Positions 51,610-62,142 of a stretch of 64,000 bases of DNA are shown here, piece after piece. Made by a program: the position numbers and the translations under genes. Numbering within the stretch: the stretch's first letter is position 1; every line of letters starts with the position of its first letter. The DNA is from Bacillus sp. FJAT-28004. GTDB taxonomy: Bacteria > Bacillota > Bacilli > Paenibacillales > Paenibacillaceae. The DNA is taken from assembly GCF_001280845.1 (NCBI RefSeq), contig NZ_LGHP01000001.1, positions 3,173,786 to 3,237,785 on the forward strand. Reading direction: 5' to 3'. The notes below the pieces were generated by a model that was not told the origin of the DNA, did no database searches, and saw only the letters and a program-made list of their open reading frames with translations.

Positions 51610-51638
51610 AGTATACCGAATACCCAAAATTGTGACAA
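51610..51638 (-). promoter_or_regulatory. SigA promoter of the T-box/cysE-cysS operon
   Basis: On minus, -35 TTGTCA (51638-51633) and -10 TATACT (51615-51610) are 17 bases apart, 31 bases after the gltX stop. Confidence 0.8.
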
Positions 51639-51668
51639 GGGCATTATGTTTACTCTCATCAACTTTAA

Positions 51669-53141
51669 TTAAGCTAAAGAGCCAGCCAATCGCTCGCGCA
51701 GACGAAGAGCAACCTTTTCCTTACCGAGCAAGGCAAGAGATTGATTCAAATCAGGACCATGTGTTTGTCCAGTAAGCGCCGCACGAATCGGCATGAACAG
51801 CTGCTTGCCTTTAAAGCCGGTTTCCTTCTGCACAGCCTTGATCATCTCTTTGATGCCGTCCACTTCAAAGGCTGTTTCTCCCGCTTCTATTTTTGACAAG
51901 AAAGCTTGCAAAACAGTTGGTACTTGCTCCTCGGCAAGAACTTCTACTGCTTCGCTTTCATCCTCGACCGTATCGCGGAAGAATAGTTCTGTCATTGGAA
52001 CAATTTCTGAGGTGGAACGCAGCTTGTCCTGATGAAGCGCTACTAGAGCAGTCACCCATGCTCTGCCTTCTGCGTCAAGATCAGCAGCTACACGACCCGC
52101 ATTTTGCAAGTGTGGCAGGCAAAGATCAACAACGCGGTTCAAGTCCGCTTTTTTCAAATACTCATTGTTCATCCAGCTAAGCTTTTGCGTATCAAATACA
52201 GCAGGGCTTTTGCTTAAACGTTCTGGATTAAACACGTTAACCAGCTCTTCGCGAGTAAACATTTCCTGCTCACCTTCTGGCGACCAGCCAAGCAGGGTAA
52301 TAAAATTGAACATCGCTTCCGGCAAATAACCGAGATCATCATATTGTGAAATAAACTGAATGATGGATTCATCACGTTTGCTTAATTTTTTGCGCTGCTC
52401 ATTCACGATTAGCGTCATATGGCCGAATTTTGGAGTTTCCCAGCCAAACGCTTCATAGATCATCAATTGACGAGGCGTATTCGAGATATGGTCCTCCCCA
52501 CGCAAAACGTGGCTGATTTTCATCAAATAATCGTCCAGTACTACGGCAAAGTTATAAGTCGGGATACCGTCCTTCTTCACGATTACGAAATCGCCCATCT
52601 CCGTCGTATCGAAGCTAATAGAGCCTTTAACGATATCGTCAAAAGCATAGGTCCGATTCTCTGGCACGCGGAAACGAATACTCGGCACGCGTCCTTCCGC
52701 TTCAAATGCTTGGCGCTGCTCTTCCGTCAGATTACGGTGCAGTCCAGAATAACGAGGGGTTTCACCGCGCTCCGTTTGCGCTTCCCGCTCCTTTTCAAGC
52801 TCCTCCTCTGAACAGTAGCAACGATAAGCAAGACCGCGATCAAGCAGCTCCTGCCAATACTTGTTGTATATATCAAGACGCTCAGTCTGACGGTAAGGTC
52901 CGTACCCGCCGCCAATATCGATACTCTCGTCCCAATCCATGCCCAGCCATTTCAAATACTTAAGCTGGCTTTCTTCTCCGCCCTCAACATTGCGCTTAAC
53001 ATCTGTATCTTCAATCCGAATAATAAATTTACCGCCCTGATTTCTTGCGAACAAATAATTAAATAAGGCCGTTCTTGCATTACCAATATGTAAATGACCC
53101 GTTGGGGATGGGGCATAACGCACTCGAACTTCTGCAGTCAT
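51669..53141 (-). CDS. gltX: Glutamyl-tRNA synthetase
   Basis: 490 residues, class [21 protein letters not shown] at the N-terminus and KLSKRDES as the KMSKS equivalent. A cysteine-containing zinc-like insertion ([12 protein letters not shown]) is present. It is presumably the non-discriminating type that also charges tRNA-Gln, as in B. subtilis; that is inference. A 3 x 44-base tandem repeat lies just upstream. Confidence 0.95.
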   Translation of the reverse strand: MTAEVRVRYAPSPTGHLHIGNARTALFNYLFARNQGGKFIIRIEDTDVKRNVEGGEESQLKYLKWLGMDWDESIDIGGGYGPYRQTERLDIYNKYWQELLDRGLAYRCYCSEEELEKEREAQTERGETPRYSGLHRNLTEEQRQAFEAEGRVPSIRFRVPENRTYAFDDIVKGSISFDTTEMGDFVIVKKDGIPTYNFAVVLDDYLMKISHVLRGEDHISNTPRQLMIYEAFGWETPKFGHMTLIVNEQRKKLSKRDESIIQFISQYDDLGYLPEAMFNFITLLGWSPEGEQEMFTREELVNVFNPERLSKSPAVFDTQKLSWMNNEYLKKADLNRVVDLCLPHLQNAGRVAADLDAEGRAWVTALVALHQDKLRSTSEIVPMTELFFRDTVEDESEAVEVLAEEQVPTVLQAFLSKIEAGETAFEVDGIKEMIKAVQKETGFKGKQLFMPIRAALTGQTHGPDLNQSLALLGKEKVALRLRERLAGSLA

Positions 53142-53156
53142 CTAAATAACCTCCTA

Positions 53157-53285
53157 AAAGTTTTGCGAAGCACAAACTAGCCTCGTAAGCATATACAGAT
53201 AAAGTTTTGCGAAGCACAAACTAGCCTCGTAAGCATATACAGATAAAGTTTTGCGAAGCACAAACTAGCCTCGTAAGCATATGCT
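53157..53285. repeat. Tandem repeat, three copies of a 44-base unit
   Basis: Units start at 53157, 53201 and 53245 and look identical over nearly their whole length, each containing AGTTTTGCGAAGCACAAACT and AGCCTCGTAAGCATATAC. It lies between ispF and gltX. Parts resemble the tail of the dispersed repeats (TTGCGAAACGAG...TAGCCGTTTGCGC). Confidence 0.85.
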
Positions 53286-53304
53286 CATTAATGAATACTC
53301 CCGA

Positions 53305-53787
53305 TCATAGCACATCCTTGATCAGACAGACAACGGATTGCGCTGCAATTCCTTCACCGCGTCCTGTGAATCCTAGCTGCTCGGTTGTTGTTGCCTTAAC
53401 ATTCACCTGTGTTACATCAGCCTCAAGCGCCTTCGCTATAATTTCAGCCATTTGCGGAATATAGGGCAGCATTTTTGGCTTTTGAGCAATAATCGTGGAA
53501 TCTATGTTGCCAAGCTTATAACCACGCTCGCGCACTAGCTTCCATACTTCCTCCAGCAGCTTTAAGCTGTCGGCATCTTTAAAAGCTTCATCCGTATCGG
53601 GAAAATGTTTCCCGATATCGCCAAGTCCAAGCGCGCCTAACACCGCATCCGTTATCGCATGCAACAGAACATCCGCATCGGAATGGCCTAGAAGTCCCTT
53701 CTCATATGGAATCGTTACTCCCCCAATAATACATGGACGTCCTTCTACCAATTGATGCACATCAAACCCTTGTCCAACTCGAATCAT
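53305..53787 (-). CDS. ispF: 2-C-methyl-D-erythritol 2,4-cyclodiphosphate synthase
   Basis: 160 residues, family length. The metal ligands are GFDVHQL and the [10 protein letters not shown] segment. It is a step of the MEP isoprenoid pathway. It overlaps ispD by 4 bases, matching consecutive pathway use. Confidence 0.95.
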   Translation of the reverse strand: MIRVGQGFDVHQLVEGRPCIIGGVTIPYEKGLLGHSDADVLLHAITDAVLGALGLGDIGKHFPDTDEAFKDADSLKLLEEVWKLVRERGYKLGNIDSTIIAQKPKMLPYIPQMAEIIAKALEADVTQVNVKATTTEQLGFTGRGEGIAAQSVVCLIKDVL

Positions 53788-54503
53788 CCTTGCTCACCAT
53801 TCCCCTCTGCCCTATCGGCATGACGCTTCGCAAGCAAAAATTCCGCCCACGGTAAATCTTCAGGCGTCGTAATTTTAATATTTGTATATTCGCCTTCTGC
53901 AACAGTAACACTTGCGCCCATGCGCTCTACAACCATTGCGTCATCCGTTCCAATGAACTCTTCTGCAAGGGCACGTTCATGCGCCTCCAGCAGTAGAACA
54001 CGTCGAAAAGCTTGCGGCGTTTGTATCGCCCACAAGCTTCGGCGGTCCGGTGTTGAAACGATAACTCCCGTTTCATTGACTTGTTTAATCGTGTCTTTGA
54101 CGGGAACAGCCAGCACAGAAGCGCCGCTCTGTTCAGCCTGCTCACAGCAAGCGCGGACGGCATCCGCCGATACTAGAGGACGCACGCCGTCATGCACCAT
54201 CACCCAGTCGCTCTTCAGCTCTTGCAAACCGTAGTATACAGAGTGCTGTCGTTCTTTCCCCCCGGCAACTATAGCTGTTACCTTCGTTATGCCATATAGG
54301 GAAGCCCAATTGCGGCAACGCTCCACGTCCTCGCTGCCTACGACCAGAACTACTTCTTTTACCAAATCCATCGATTGAAACAGCTCTAGCGTATGCACAA
54401 GAATAGGCTTGTCCGCCAGCTTCAAATACTGCTTGCTTTCTTTCGTTCCCATCCGCGTGCCTCGTCCGGCTGCTACGATGATAACTCCCCAATCTGCTCC
54501 CAT
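53784..54503 (-). CDS. ispD: 2-C-methyl-D-erythritol 4-phosphate cytidylyltransferase
   Basis: 239 residues. The nucleotidyltransferase motif is AAGRGTRMG, and VHDGVRPLV follows. It activates MEP with CTP in the MEP pathway. The start at 54503 ([10 protein letters not shown]) best fits the family; an in-frame start at 54521 is possible. Confidence 0.93.
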   Translation of the reverse strand: MGADWGVIIVAAGRGTRMGTKESKQYLKLADKPILVHTLELFQSMDLVKEVVLVVGSEDVERCRNWASLYGITKVTAIVAGGKERQHSVYYGLQELKSDWVMVHDGVRPLVSADAVRACCEQAEQSGASVLAVPVKDTIKQVNETGVIVSTPDRRSLWAIQTPQAFRRVLLLEAHERALAEEFIGTDDAMVVERMGASVTVAEGEYTNIKITTPEDLPWAEFLLAKRHADRAEGNGEQG

Positions 54504-54529
54504 GCCCTCGACCCGCCTCACACTGAGTT

Positions 54530-54627
54530 AAAACATAAGTATTTATACGTCTTGCTTTTATAAATAAACTTACGTTTCCCTGCGAAACGAGCTTGTGCCG
54601 TCATTTGTCGACGTTAGCCGTTTGCGC
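54530..54627 (+). repeat. Dispersed hairpin repeat, copy B
   Basis: ACATAAGTATTTATA pairs with TATAAATAAACTTACGT (54533-54576 region). The tail TGCGAAACGAGCTT follows and ends TTAGCCGTTTGCGC at 54627. It lies between ispD and yacL. Confidence 0.7.
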
Positions 54628-54653
54628 AATAACAATAGTACTATCATACCTTG

Positions 54654-55748
54654 TTACTGCGCTTTTTCCAACAACTTCGGCTTTGCAAATATCATTCGGC
54701 CCGCAGAGGTTTGAAGTACGCTCGTTACAAGCACTTCCATCGTTGTCCCGATATATTCACGTCCGCCCTCAACGACGATCATCGTGCCATCATCCAAATA
54801 TGCGACACCTTGTCCATGCTCTTTGCCGTCTTTTATCACTTGTACGATGATTTCTTCTCCAGGTAGAACTACCGGCTTCACGGCATTAGCCAAATCATTA
54901 ATATTGAGCACCGACACGCCTTGAAGTTCGCATACTTTGTTTAAATTGAAATCATTGGTAACAACCTTACCGTGAAGCGCCTTAGCCAGCTTTACAAGCT
55001 TGCTGTCCACTTCTCCGATTTCTTCAAAATCCCCTTCATAAATAAGAACCTTCACGTCCAGCTCTTTCTGAATCTTGTTCAAAATATCGAGACCGCGGCG
55101 TCCTCTATTGCGCTTCAACAAATCAGATGAATCGGCAATATGCTGCAGCTCCTCGAGCACAAACTCAGGAATGACTAACGTCCCTTCAATAAAACCAGTC
55201 TTACAGATGTCTGCAATCCGCCCGTCAATAATAACGCTGGTGTCGAGTATCTTATGCTCCTCGTATCCACCCGCTTCGTCTACAGGCGCAATTCTCCGTT
55301 TCTCCAGTAGAGCAGCAAAGCCCTCTGCCAACTCTTCCTGCTTATGCAGGCCAATACGCATACCCAAATAACCGAAACATAACATCATAGCAGCAGGAAT
55401 GAGACTCCCTATACCATCTAAGCCCGATACTGCGGGATAGATCAATACAGTTAGCAATAAACCCGCTAGAAGACCGCCTGCCCCTGCTATCAGTTGCTGC
55501 ATTGGAAGCGCTGCGGTTTGCTCTGCTCCCTTCTGCATATAGCGGATGACTTGTCCTGCAAGCATTGTTGCCACAACTACACCAAAAACCGCGCCAATTG
55601 CTACATTCATGTAATAAGTGCCGGATCGCTGTAGCATTCCGAAGGATGAGCCAGACCATACGGCCGCTCCATTTATCCACCCGTATACTTCACCGCCTGC
55701 TATACCACCGAACAACATACCCAATAATTGAATTATTCGTCTAACCAT
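54654..55748 (-). CDS. yacL: PIN/TRAM-domain membrane protein (YacL family)
   Basis: 364 residues. Four hydrophobic segments (about 1-20, 42-65, 88-106, 112-132) are followed by a PIN nuclease-like domain ([20 protein letters not shown] with acidic residues) and a C-terminal TRAM domain (about 295-350, [15 protein letters not shown]). It lies next to disA/radA in most Bacilli; its function is unsettled. Confidence 0.9.
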   Translation of the reverse strand: MVRRIIQLLGMLFGGIAGGEVYGWINGAAVWSGSSFGMLQRSGTYYMNVAIGAVFGVVVATMLAGQVIRYMQKGAEQTAALPMQQLIAGAGGLLAGLLLTVLIYPAVSGLDGIGSLIPAAMMLCFGYLGMRIGLHKQEELAEGFAALLEKRRIAPVDEAGGYEEHKILDTSVIIDGRIADICKTGFIEGTLVIPEFVLEELQHIADSSDLLKRNRGRRGLDILNKIQKELDVKVLIYEGDFEEIGEVDSKLVKLAKALHGKVVTNDFNLNKVCELQGVSVLNINDLANAVKPVVLPGEEIIVQVIKDGKEHGQGVAYLDDGTMIVVEGGREYIGTTMEVLVTSVLQTSAGRMIFAKPKLLEKAQ

Positions 55749-55848
55749 TATGGTTCACCTCCACTATAATTATGTTCCAATAATTGGATCGCTAACCGTG
55801 GGGGCACGGATTTATTGCAAACATTTATAATTTTTAATAATTCATATT

Positions 55849-55877
55849 TTGTAAAAGGCGGATAGGAGGCTTATAAT
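55849..55877 (+). promoter_or_regulatory. Promoter candidate of the orphan plus-strand gene
   Basis: -35 TTGTAA (55849-55854) and perfect -10 TATAAT (55872-55877) are 17 bases apart, about 48 bases before the ATG at 55925. A second, weaker TTGCAA-based candidate lies near 55816. Confidence 0.6.
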
Positions 55878-55924
55878 GGATATTAAGAATAAAACATAAG
55901 AGGTTGGTGAAAGAGGTGGAACCG

Positions 55925-56317
55925 ATGAGCGCTCCTACACTGGATCAATTTCAGCAGCAAGTATCCGAATTGTTGCTTCGGCACCGCAGCTTGCTAGATG
56001 TTATGTCCAAATTCGGACAGTCAGGCGCTTCGGTTAATCGTGCAGTCACGAAAGCAGTAACGGATTGTGGATGTATTGAATTAAATGCTCGCAAACAACA
56101 ATACTCGGATGAATTAAATCTTGAAAATGCGAAAACGACGCTGCAAAGTCATCTCACCGGAGCCGTATGCGAGCATTGCCGCGATGCGCTCAAGGCCGAT
56201 CTTGGCCGCAACTTGTTTTATATGACTGCTTTATGTAATCTGCTAGATATTCAACTGGATGAAGTTATTGCTGACGAATACGACAAATGCTCAACTTTAG
56301 GCCTGTTTAATTTAACG
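55925..56317 (+). CDS. Small helical protein with MazG-like C-terminal half, function unknown
   Basis: About 131 residues beginning MSAPTLDQFQQQVSELLLRH. It has a conserved-looking cysteine motif VTDCGCIEL in the middle and CEHCRDAL later, and ends with a segment that resembles all-alpha NTP pyrophosphohydrolases (LGRNLFYMTALCNLLDIQLD). Similar proteins occur in Paenibacillus and some Clostridia, but their role is unknown to me. The ATG at 55925 follows GAGGTGG; an in-frame GTG at 55904 is the alternative. It is the only plus-strand gene in this half of the window. Confidence 0.75.
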
Positions 56318-56347
56318 TAATGATGAAATACATGAATCGAGTAACAC

Positions 56348-56378
56348 AAGAGGCCTCCCAAATTGGGAGGCCTCTCTC
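56348..56378. terminator. Bidirectional terminator between the orphan gene and the serine hydrolase
   Basis: GAGGCCTCCCAA and TTGGGAGGCCTC form a perfect 12-base stem around a three-base centre, followed on plus by TCTCAT. It separates two convergent genes. Confidence 0.8.
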
Positions 56379-56392
56379 ATATCGCTAATCTG

Positions 56393-58480
56393 TTACTTCT
56401 GCTGCATGAATTCGGAGACTATAACGTCTAACGGACGTGTAAGAAGAGAATATAAAATAGCAGATTCCTCTTGGCGGTTCAGAACTTTCTTAGAAGCGTA
56501 ATTGAAAACACCCTTCTCTGTCTCTTGAACCTCTGGACCATAGATGCCCAGCTTAACGATCATCTTCACAGCTGGCAGCGCCCATACATCAGTCTCACCA
56601 GAGAGCTTAACCGATTCGAACAACTCTGCTGGATACTGCTGAGCGAAGACACGCCACATCATAACGGCCGCTTCTTGGCGAGTAATGTTGCGGTCCGGCT
56701 CAAACCGATTCGTTGTTGTTCCTTTGACCAGCCCCAGCTCATAAGCCTGATGGACAAAAGCCGCTGCCGAATGGCCTTTCAGATCCGTAAAAACGAGTTC
56801 TTCCGTACTGCTTCCTTTTAATCCGCTAATCTCCATAAGATGTTTAACAAATTGCCCCCGAGTGACTGATTGCTCGGGATTAAATTTCTCATCCCCATTA
56901 TCGGAGTAATGCCCTAACACTTTCAGCGTATAGATTGCTTTCTCGTAAGGATGGTCCTTCGCAATATCAGCAAACAAGGTCGGCGCTTTATGTTTCATAC
57001 CATAGCCGAGTGGATTCAGATAAGGTTCCTTCAAGTAAAGCACTTCATCGCCAGCCCCTATTGCAAATGCTGTGAATTTACCTGTAAGACTATCTACGAA
57101 CAGGTTGTTATCCACCTGCTTAAGCACGCGAGGTCCAAGGAAGGCATCTGAAATCATCAAGTTGCCTTTATCGTCTGCTTCTATTGATGTATTTAGTTGA
57201 CCGACACGAAGATCGGTATAAATGCCGATGAATTTTTCCAATTGATTGCTCGTATACGGCGTGAATGAGTCAAGCTTCGCAGGTTCGGCATAGGCTGGGA
57301 AAAATGTATTAATAAAAGCCTGATAGAAGAAATCACGGAGAGGGCCAAGCTTGTTGTAGGTGATGAATACTCCCGTCTTTTGTTCTGGAATTAGAAACAT
57401 AATAGAGCTAGTACCCACAATATCTCCTAATTTCGCAATAACGGAAGAGCTGCTTCCCGCTCCAGGAAGCTGAATAGGCGCTTCAAAACCATAGGTTGTG
57501 TTCGGCATTAACGGATGAATTGTGGAACGATACGTTTCCATACTATCAACGGTCGCTTGCTTAAGGATGCGGCCAGATTCTGTTGAACCGCCATTCAGGA
57601 AAGAAATCATAAACTTGCCTATGTCTTCAGCAGTAGAGAACATCCCCCCTTGCGGCATTACCGTAGGAGAAACAGCGTATAATTCATGTTTGCTGTTCAT
57701 AACATCGTATTCCGACACAAGGTTTTCTTTAAGCTTGTTATTGAGTAAAAAATGGCTTGAATCCATATGCAGCGGCTTGAATATATGCTGCTCCATGTAA
57801 TCATTAAAAGGTAAACTGCTGACTTTTTGTACAATTAATCCAAGCAGCATCGACGCAAAGTTATCGTACATGTAGGCGCTACCTGGCTCCCGAACAACAG
57901 AAGGCATATGCCCCCGAACATAGTCTTCAATTTCAACTACTTTCCCGATGTCGGTATGTATATCCTCTGGCTGCGGATCACGTATCTCAAAACCAGTCGT
58001 ATGCGTAAGTAAATTCTCAATCGTAACCGGCTTGCCAAATGGGTTGTCGAACTTCAAATCCTTCACGTACTTGGTGAAATCGTCTTGAAGGCCGATCTTT
58101 CCCTGCTCTACAAGCTGCATAACCGCCGCTGCGGTAAAGGTCTTGGACACTGAGGCGATACGAAACACGCTTGAAGCAGGATCAATAGGTTTTTTCGTTT
58201 CCAGATCCGCTAAGCCATATCCTCGCTGTGCGACTGTTTTACCATCCTTCACAATAACGACAGAGGCTCCTACATATTGCGATTTGATTTGTTCCGATGC
58301 AAAAAAATCATTCAAGAATGCTGTGGCATTTTCAGCATTTAACACTTTTGGAGCGAGCGCAGCACTCGGCTCCACGGGAGCCGCATATACGGCTGGAACC
58401 AGCAGGCTGACTGATAAAGCAGCAGTAACAATCGTTTTGGTCCATAAAGACGGCTTTCTAGTACTAAATAGTCGTTTCAA
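56393..58480 (-). CDS. Secreted beta-lactamase-family serine hydrolase with SLH domains
   Basis: About 695 residues. A signal peptide (cleavage after VYA) is followed by a class C beta-lactamase/PBP4-like domain (about 45-400) with Ser-x-x-Lys (SVSK, Ser110) and Tyr-x-Asn (YDN). A middle domain (about 405-515) follows. The C-terminal region has SLH repeats (FTDLKGHSAAAFVHQAYELG, FEPDRNITRQEAAVMMWRV) for binding pyruvylated cell-wall polymer. It may cleave D-amino-acid peptides or esters; substrate unknown. TTG at 58480 is favoured (GGAGA 10 bases upstream); TTG at 58501 is possible. Confidence 0.85.
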   Translation of the reverse strand: MKRLFSTRKPSLWTKTIVTAALSVSLLVPAVYAAPVEPSAALAPKVLNAENATAFLNDFFASEQIKSQYVGASVVIVKDGKTVAQRGYGLADLETKKPIDPASSVFRIASVSKTFTAAAVMQLVEQGKIGLQDDFTKYVKDLKFDNPFGKPVTIENLLTHTTGFEIRDPQPEDIHTDIGKVVEIEDYVRGHMPSVVREPGSAYMYDNFASMLLGLIVQKVSSLPFNDYMEQHIFKPLHMDSSHFLLNNKLKENLVSEYDVMNSKHELYAVSPTVMPQGGMFSTAEDIGKFMISFLNGGSTESGRILKQATVDSMETYRSTIHPLMPNTTYGFEAPIQLPGAGSSSSVIAKLGDIVGTSSIMFLIPEQKTGVFITYNKLGPLRDFFYQAFINTFFPAYAEPAKLDSFTPYTSNQLEKFIGIYTDLRVGQLNTSIEADDKGNLMISDAFLGPRVLKQVDNNLFVDSLTGKFTAFAIGAGDEVLYLKEPYLNPLGYGMKHKAPTLFADIAKDHPYEKAIYTLKVLGHYSDNGDEKFNPEQSVTRGQFVKHLMEISGLKGSSTEELVFTDLKGHSAAAFVHQAYELGLVKGTTTNRFEPDRNITRQEAAVMMWRVFAQQYPAELFESVKLSGETDVWALPAVKMIVKLGIYGPEVQETEKGVFNYASKKVLNRQEESAILYSLLTRPLDVIVSEFMQQK

Positions 58481-58613
58481 ACCAGCATCTTCTCCATTCA
58501 AATTCGTTTTAGTCTGCCTTCTAAATACGAATTCAGCGGATGAACCGTTTCAAAATTATTCCAAAAAAAGATTGTTAAAAGGAGGACATCCTTGCTTTCA
58601 TCCATAAGTGAAG

Positions 58614-58671
58614 GCAAAAAAAATAGCGCCCCAAGCACAAAGATACGTGTTGGGATCGCTATTTTGCGTTC
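58614..58671 (-). terminator. Terminator after pssA
   Basis: On minus, CAAAATAGCG and CGCTATTTTTTTTG pair over an inner stem (CCCAACACG/CGTGCTTGGGG type), ending in a run of eight T. It lies 17 bases after the pssA stop. Confidence 0.85.
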
Positions 58672-58687
58672 AATATTCTAACCATGA

Positions 58688-59434
58688 TTAAGCTGGTTTC
58701 TCTGTTTGAACAGGATCTTCAGCGTTTTCATCTCGTTTCTTCCGCTTGCGGTTTCGCTTGGGCAAACGGCGTTCAACGTTTTTTTTTAGGCCGTACAGCG
58801 CATAAAGAAGCAGCGGTACAAACAATATTTTGGATAAGTCATTTTTGAACAATAAGCCTAATACGACAGATACAACAATCACAATAGGGACAACCCATAT
58901 TGCACTCTTCGGAATACCGACCTTTTTGAAATTCGGATATTTAATCGTACTAACCATTAAGATGGAAAGCACCACCGTACTTGTAAGCAGCACCGATACG
59001 TAAATGTCATTTTGGAATAAAGCAAGGGTTGCTAACACGCCACCAGCCGCCGGTATTGGCAGACCGATAAAGTGACCTGGCGCACTTGATATCACATTGA
59101 AACGAGCAAGCCGCAATGCTCCGCAAATCGGAAACAATGCCGTCACTATCCATGCTAGAGCTGGATTGAGATCTTGAAAAGCAACTACATACATAATAAA
59201 TGCTGGAGCTACGCCAAACGAAATCACATCGGATAATGAGTCTAACTCCTTACCGAATTCACTTTGAACGTTCAGCGCCCGAGCAACGCGTCCGTCAACA
59301 CCATCAAGCAGCATGGCGATTAACACCATCATAGCCGCAGTATCTGGTTTTTCATTGAATACAAGAATGATGGCGATTACTCCTAAGAATAAGTTCCCCA
59401 CCGTGAGAAGGCTCGGTATCGATTTTGCGATCAT
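58688..59434 (-). CDS. pssA: CDP-diacylglycerol--serine O-phosphatidyltransferase
   Basis: 248 residues with about seven membrane segments. The CDP-alcohol phosphotransferase signature is DGVDGRVAR then EFGKELDSLSD. The C-terminus is very basic (KRNRKRKKRDENAED). It makes phosphatidylserine, the precursor of phosphatidylethanolamine. The start at 59434 is set by AGAGGTGG. It lies between disA and the serine hydrolase; no psd gene is adjacent. Confidence 0.92.
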   Translation of the reverse strand: MIAKSIPSLLTVGNLFLGVIAIILVFNEKPDTAAMMVLIAMLLDGVDGRVARALNVQSEFGKELDSLSDVISFGVAPAFIMYVVAFQDLNPALAWIVTALFPICGALRLARFNVISSAPGHFIGLPIPAAGGVLATLALFQNDIYVSVLLTSTVVLSILMVSTIKYPNFKKVGIPKSAIWVVPIVIVVSVVLGLLFKNDLSKILFVPLLLYALYGLKKNVERRLPKRNRKRKKRDENAEDPVQTEKPA

Positions 59435-59522
59435 CTTTTCCACCTCTTCTCTACTATGCCCCAAAACCCTTAACGAATGTATCTCCACGTTACAGGACCA
59501 CATTCAATCCATTGTATGGGAT

Positions 59523-60599
59523 TTATATTTGCCTGTCAATGAACATCTGCTCTTGGATCCGCTTGAGACCTTCTTTAATAGCGCGTGCCCGTACCTCGCC
59601 AATACCTTCAACCTCATCCAATTCTTCAATCGTCGCCATCAAAATATGGGGCAATCGTCCGAAGTTTTCAATCAGATTGTTCATAATAATAAGAGGCAGC
59701 CTTGGAATCTTATTCAGCAGACGATAACCGCGCGGAGACACCGACTCATCGCTCATATTGCTCGTATGTGGATAACCAATCAATCGGATGATTGGCGGCG
59801 CATCAAGCAGCTCATCCGAGCTTAGCTTCTTGAGACCAGCCCTTATTTCACGTATCTTCTCATCCGAATTTTCTTTTGCATAATCCTTAAGTAAGTACCA
59901 AGCATCCTCTTCTACGCCGCCAACGAGCTCATCCATTTGCATGCTGATGAGCCGCCCTTCCGTACCGAGCTCATTCACATAACGTTTAATTTCCATCTTG
60001 ATGCGCAGCACCATTTCAACACGCTGAATAACATGTGCCACTTCTTGCAGCGTGACAAGCTCTTCGAACTCCAGTGCTGAAAGGTTCGTAAATGATTGGC
60101 TGAGCACTGCTTTATATTTCTCGAGCGTTTGAATCGCTTGGTTGGCTTTCGTCAAAATAACGCCCATATCCTTCAGCGAATAACGCAGATTGCCTTGATA
60201 CAATGTGATAATATTACGACGCTGCGAGATGGATACGACCAGCTTGCCGGTCTGTTTTGCAACCCGCTCTGCAGTTCGGTGACGAATACCCGTTTCGATC
60301 GATGGAATTGAACTATTCGGTATAAGCTGCGTGTTCGCATATAAAATTCGGCGCATATCTTCGCTCAAAATAATAGCCCCATCCATTTTTGCAAGCTCAT
60401 ACAAATAGTTAGGAGAGAAGTCGCAATTGATTGAAAAACCCCCGTCCACGACCTCCATTACCTCTGGGCTGTAACCCACAACAAGCAACGCCCCCGTTTT
60501 GGCCCGAAGCACATTTTCAAGCCCATCACGAAAAGGGGTACCTGGTGCGACTAATTGCAATAATTGATTCATAATTTCAAGCTGAGTAGGTTCCTTCAT
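59523..60599 (-). CDS. disA: DNA integrity scanning protein DisA (diadenylate cyclase)
   Basis: 358 residues. The N-terminal DAC domain has the DGA motif (MDGAIIL) and RHR motif ([12 protein letters not shown]). A helical linker follows, then a C-terminal HhH DNA-binding domain ([20 protein letters not shown]). DisA makes c-di-AMP and stalls at branched DNA, delaying sporulation when DNA is damaged. It starts 8 bases after radA; adjacent ATGs at 60599 and 60602 both fit GGGGGACAG. Confidence 0.95.
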   Translation of the reverse strand: MKEPTQLEIMNQLLQLVAPGTPFRDGLENVLRAKTGALLVVGYSPEVMEVVDGGFSINCDFSPNYLYELAKMDGAIILSEDMRRILYANTQLIPNSSIPSIETGIRHRTAERVAKQTGKLVVSISQRRNIITLYQGNLRYSLKDMGVILTKANQAIQTLEKYKAVLSQSFTNLSALEFEELVTLQEVAHVIQRVEMVLRIKMEIKRYVNELGTEGRLISMQMDELVGGVEEDAWYLLKDYAKENSDEKIREIRAGLKKLSSDELLDAPPIIRLIGYPHTSNMSDESVSPRGYRLLNKIPRLPLIIMNNLIENFGRLPHILMATIEELDEVEGIGEVRARAIKEGLKRIQEQMFIDRQI

Positions 60600-60610
60600 C
60601 ATCTGTCCCC

Positions 60611-61978
60611 CTATCCAAGCGCTGCCTTTAGTGCTTCCGACACTGTAGATACGCCAATAATTTCTATGCCCGCGGGATGCTTCCACCCCTTTAAGCTCTT
60701 CTCAGGCATAATGATACGTTTAAATCCTAGCTTCTCAGCTTCCTTTACCCGTTGCTCTGCACGCGATACGCCGCGCACCTCTCCCGTCAGTCCTACCTCG
60801 CCAAAAATAACGTCAAATGGCTTCGTCGGAGCATCCCGAAAACTGGAGGCTATGCTGACCGCAGCTGCGAGATCGACTGCCGGCTCGTCGAGCTTGACTC
60901 CACCTGCTACGTTCAAATACGCATCCTGCGTTTGTAGAAACATACCGTTTCGCTTCTCCAGCACTGCAATGATGAGTGCCAATCGGTTATGATCGATACC
61001 CGTGGACATTCTGCGCGGAGATGGAAAGTTAGTTGTGGCAACAAGCGCTTGAATTTCCACAAGCACGGGTCTGGTACCTTCCATACTTGCAACCACTGTG
61101 GAGCCTGATACGCCAAGCGGACGTTCAGACAAAAACAGTTCAGAGGGATTCGTGACCTCCCGCAGCCCATCCTCGCCCATTTCGAAAATACCAATCTCAT
61201 TCGTCGAGCCAAAGCGATTTTTGACAGCTCGCAAAATCCGGTAAGTATGATGGCGCTCACCCTCGAAATAGAGGACACAATCCACCATATGCTCGAGCAT
61301 CCTCGGTCCGGCGATTGCGCCTTCCTTCGTTACATGGCCGACAAGCACCGTTGCAATTCCTTTAATTTTGGCTACTCGCATAAAATGTGCCGTACATTCA
61401 CGAACCTGTGACACGCTCCCAGGTGCAGATTGAACGTTTGGATCATAGACGGTTTGAATGGAGTCGATTACGAGAAAGTCCGGTTGAACTGATTCTATCG
61501 CATCGTTAATTTGCTCCATATTGGTCTCGCATAGTACATACAGCGATTCCGTAAGCGCTCCAAGGCGATCTGCCCTAAGCCTCGTTTGTCGCACCGACTC
61601 CTCCCCAGAAATATAGAGCACTTTCAATCCCTTCACCGCGAGCGCATGAGAGGTTTGCAGCAGCAGCGTCGACTTTCCGATACCGGGATCACCGCCAACA
61701 AGAATTAGCGAGCCAGGTACAACACCACCGCCAAGCACTCGATTAAGCTCCAGCATCTTTGTTTCTATACGAGGCTCTTGCCCACTTTCTATATGTATGA
61801 TGGACTGCGGCTTTTCTTTCGCATGAAACGACGACAATCCGACGCCCTTCGTTTTCACAACGGTTTCTTTCTCTTCCACCATAGAGTTCCAAGCATGACA
61901 GCCGGGACATTTCCCCAGCCATTTTGGCGATTCAGTACCACATTCCGTACACACAAACTTTGATTTTATTTTGGCCAT
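60611..61978 (-). CDS. radA: DNA repair protein RadA (Sms)
   Basis: 455 residues. The N-terminal zinc finger is [21 protein letters not shown]. The RecA-like ATPase has [10 protein letters not shown] and the [11 protein letters not shown] motif. The C-terminal Lon-like domain (about 290-455) is complete. RadA processes recombination intermediates and, in B. subtilis, modulates DisA. It is next to disA. Confidence 0.95.
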   Translation of the reverse strand: MAKIKSKFVCTECGTESPKWLGKCPGCHAWNSMVEEKETVVKTKGVGLSSFHAKEKPQSIIHIESGQEPRIETKMLELNRVLGGGVVPGSLILVGGDPGIGKSTLLLQTSHALAVKGLKVLYISGEESVRQTRLRADRLGALTESLYVLCETNMEQINDAIESVQPDFLVIDSIQTVYDPNVQSAPGSVSQVRECTAHFMRVAKIKGIATVLVGHVTKEGAIAGPRMLEHMVDCVLYFEGERHHTYRILRAVKNRFGSTNEIGIFEMGEDGLREVTNPSELFLSERPLGVSGSTVVASMEGTRPVLVEIQALVATTNFPSPRRMSTGIDHNRLALIIAVLEKRNGMFLQTQDAYLNVAGGVKLDEPAVDLAAAVSIASSFRDAPTKPFDVIFGEVGLTGEVRGVSRAEQRVKEAEKLGFKRIIMPEKSLKGWKHPAGIEIIGVSTVSEALKAALG

Positions 61979-62142
61979 TCTGTACTCCTTAAACGTTATG
62001 AACCAGCGTAATTTAATGATGCCAGCCCTAGCGATTGTGCTTAAAATCGCACTACATAAAGTTTACCATTTTATCCTCCATGTATAAACCCACATTGTTA
62101 ATGAAAAAAAGGAGATAACCTACCTATTATTCGTTTCCCACA
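61979..62142. other. radA upstream region
   Basis: It contains a GCGATT/AATCGC hairpin near 62031-62051 on minus and an AAGGAG ribosome site before the radA ATG. I see no gene and no confident promoter. Confidence 0.45.

Noticed and set aside
53157..53285. Direct repeats that might be a CRISPR array
   Set aside because: The units are contiguous with no unique spacers and no cas genes nearby, so it is a simple tandem repeat.
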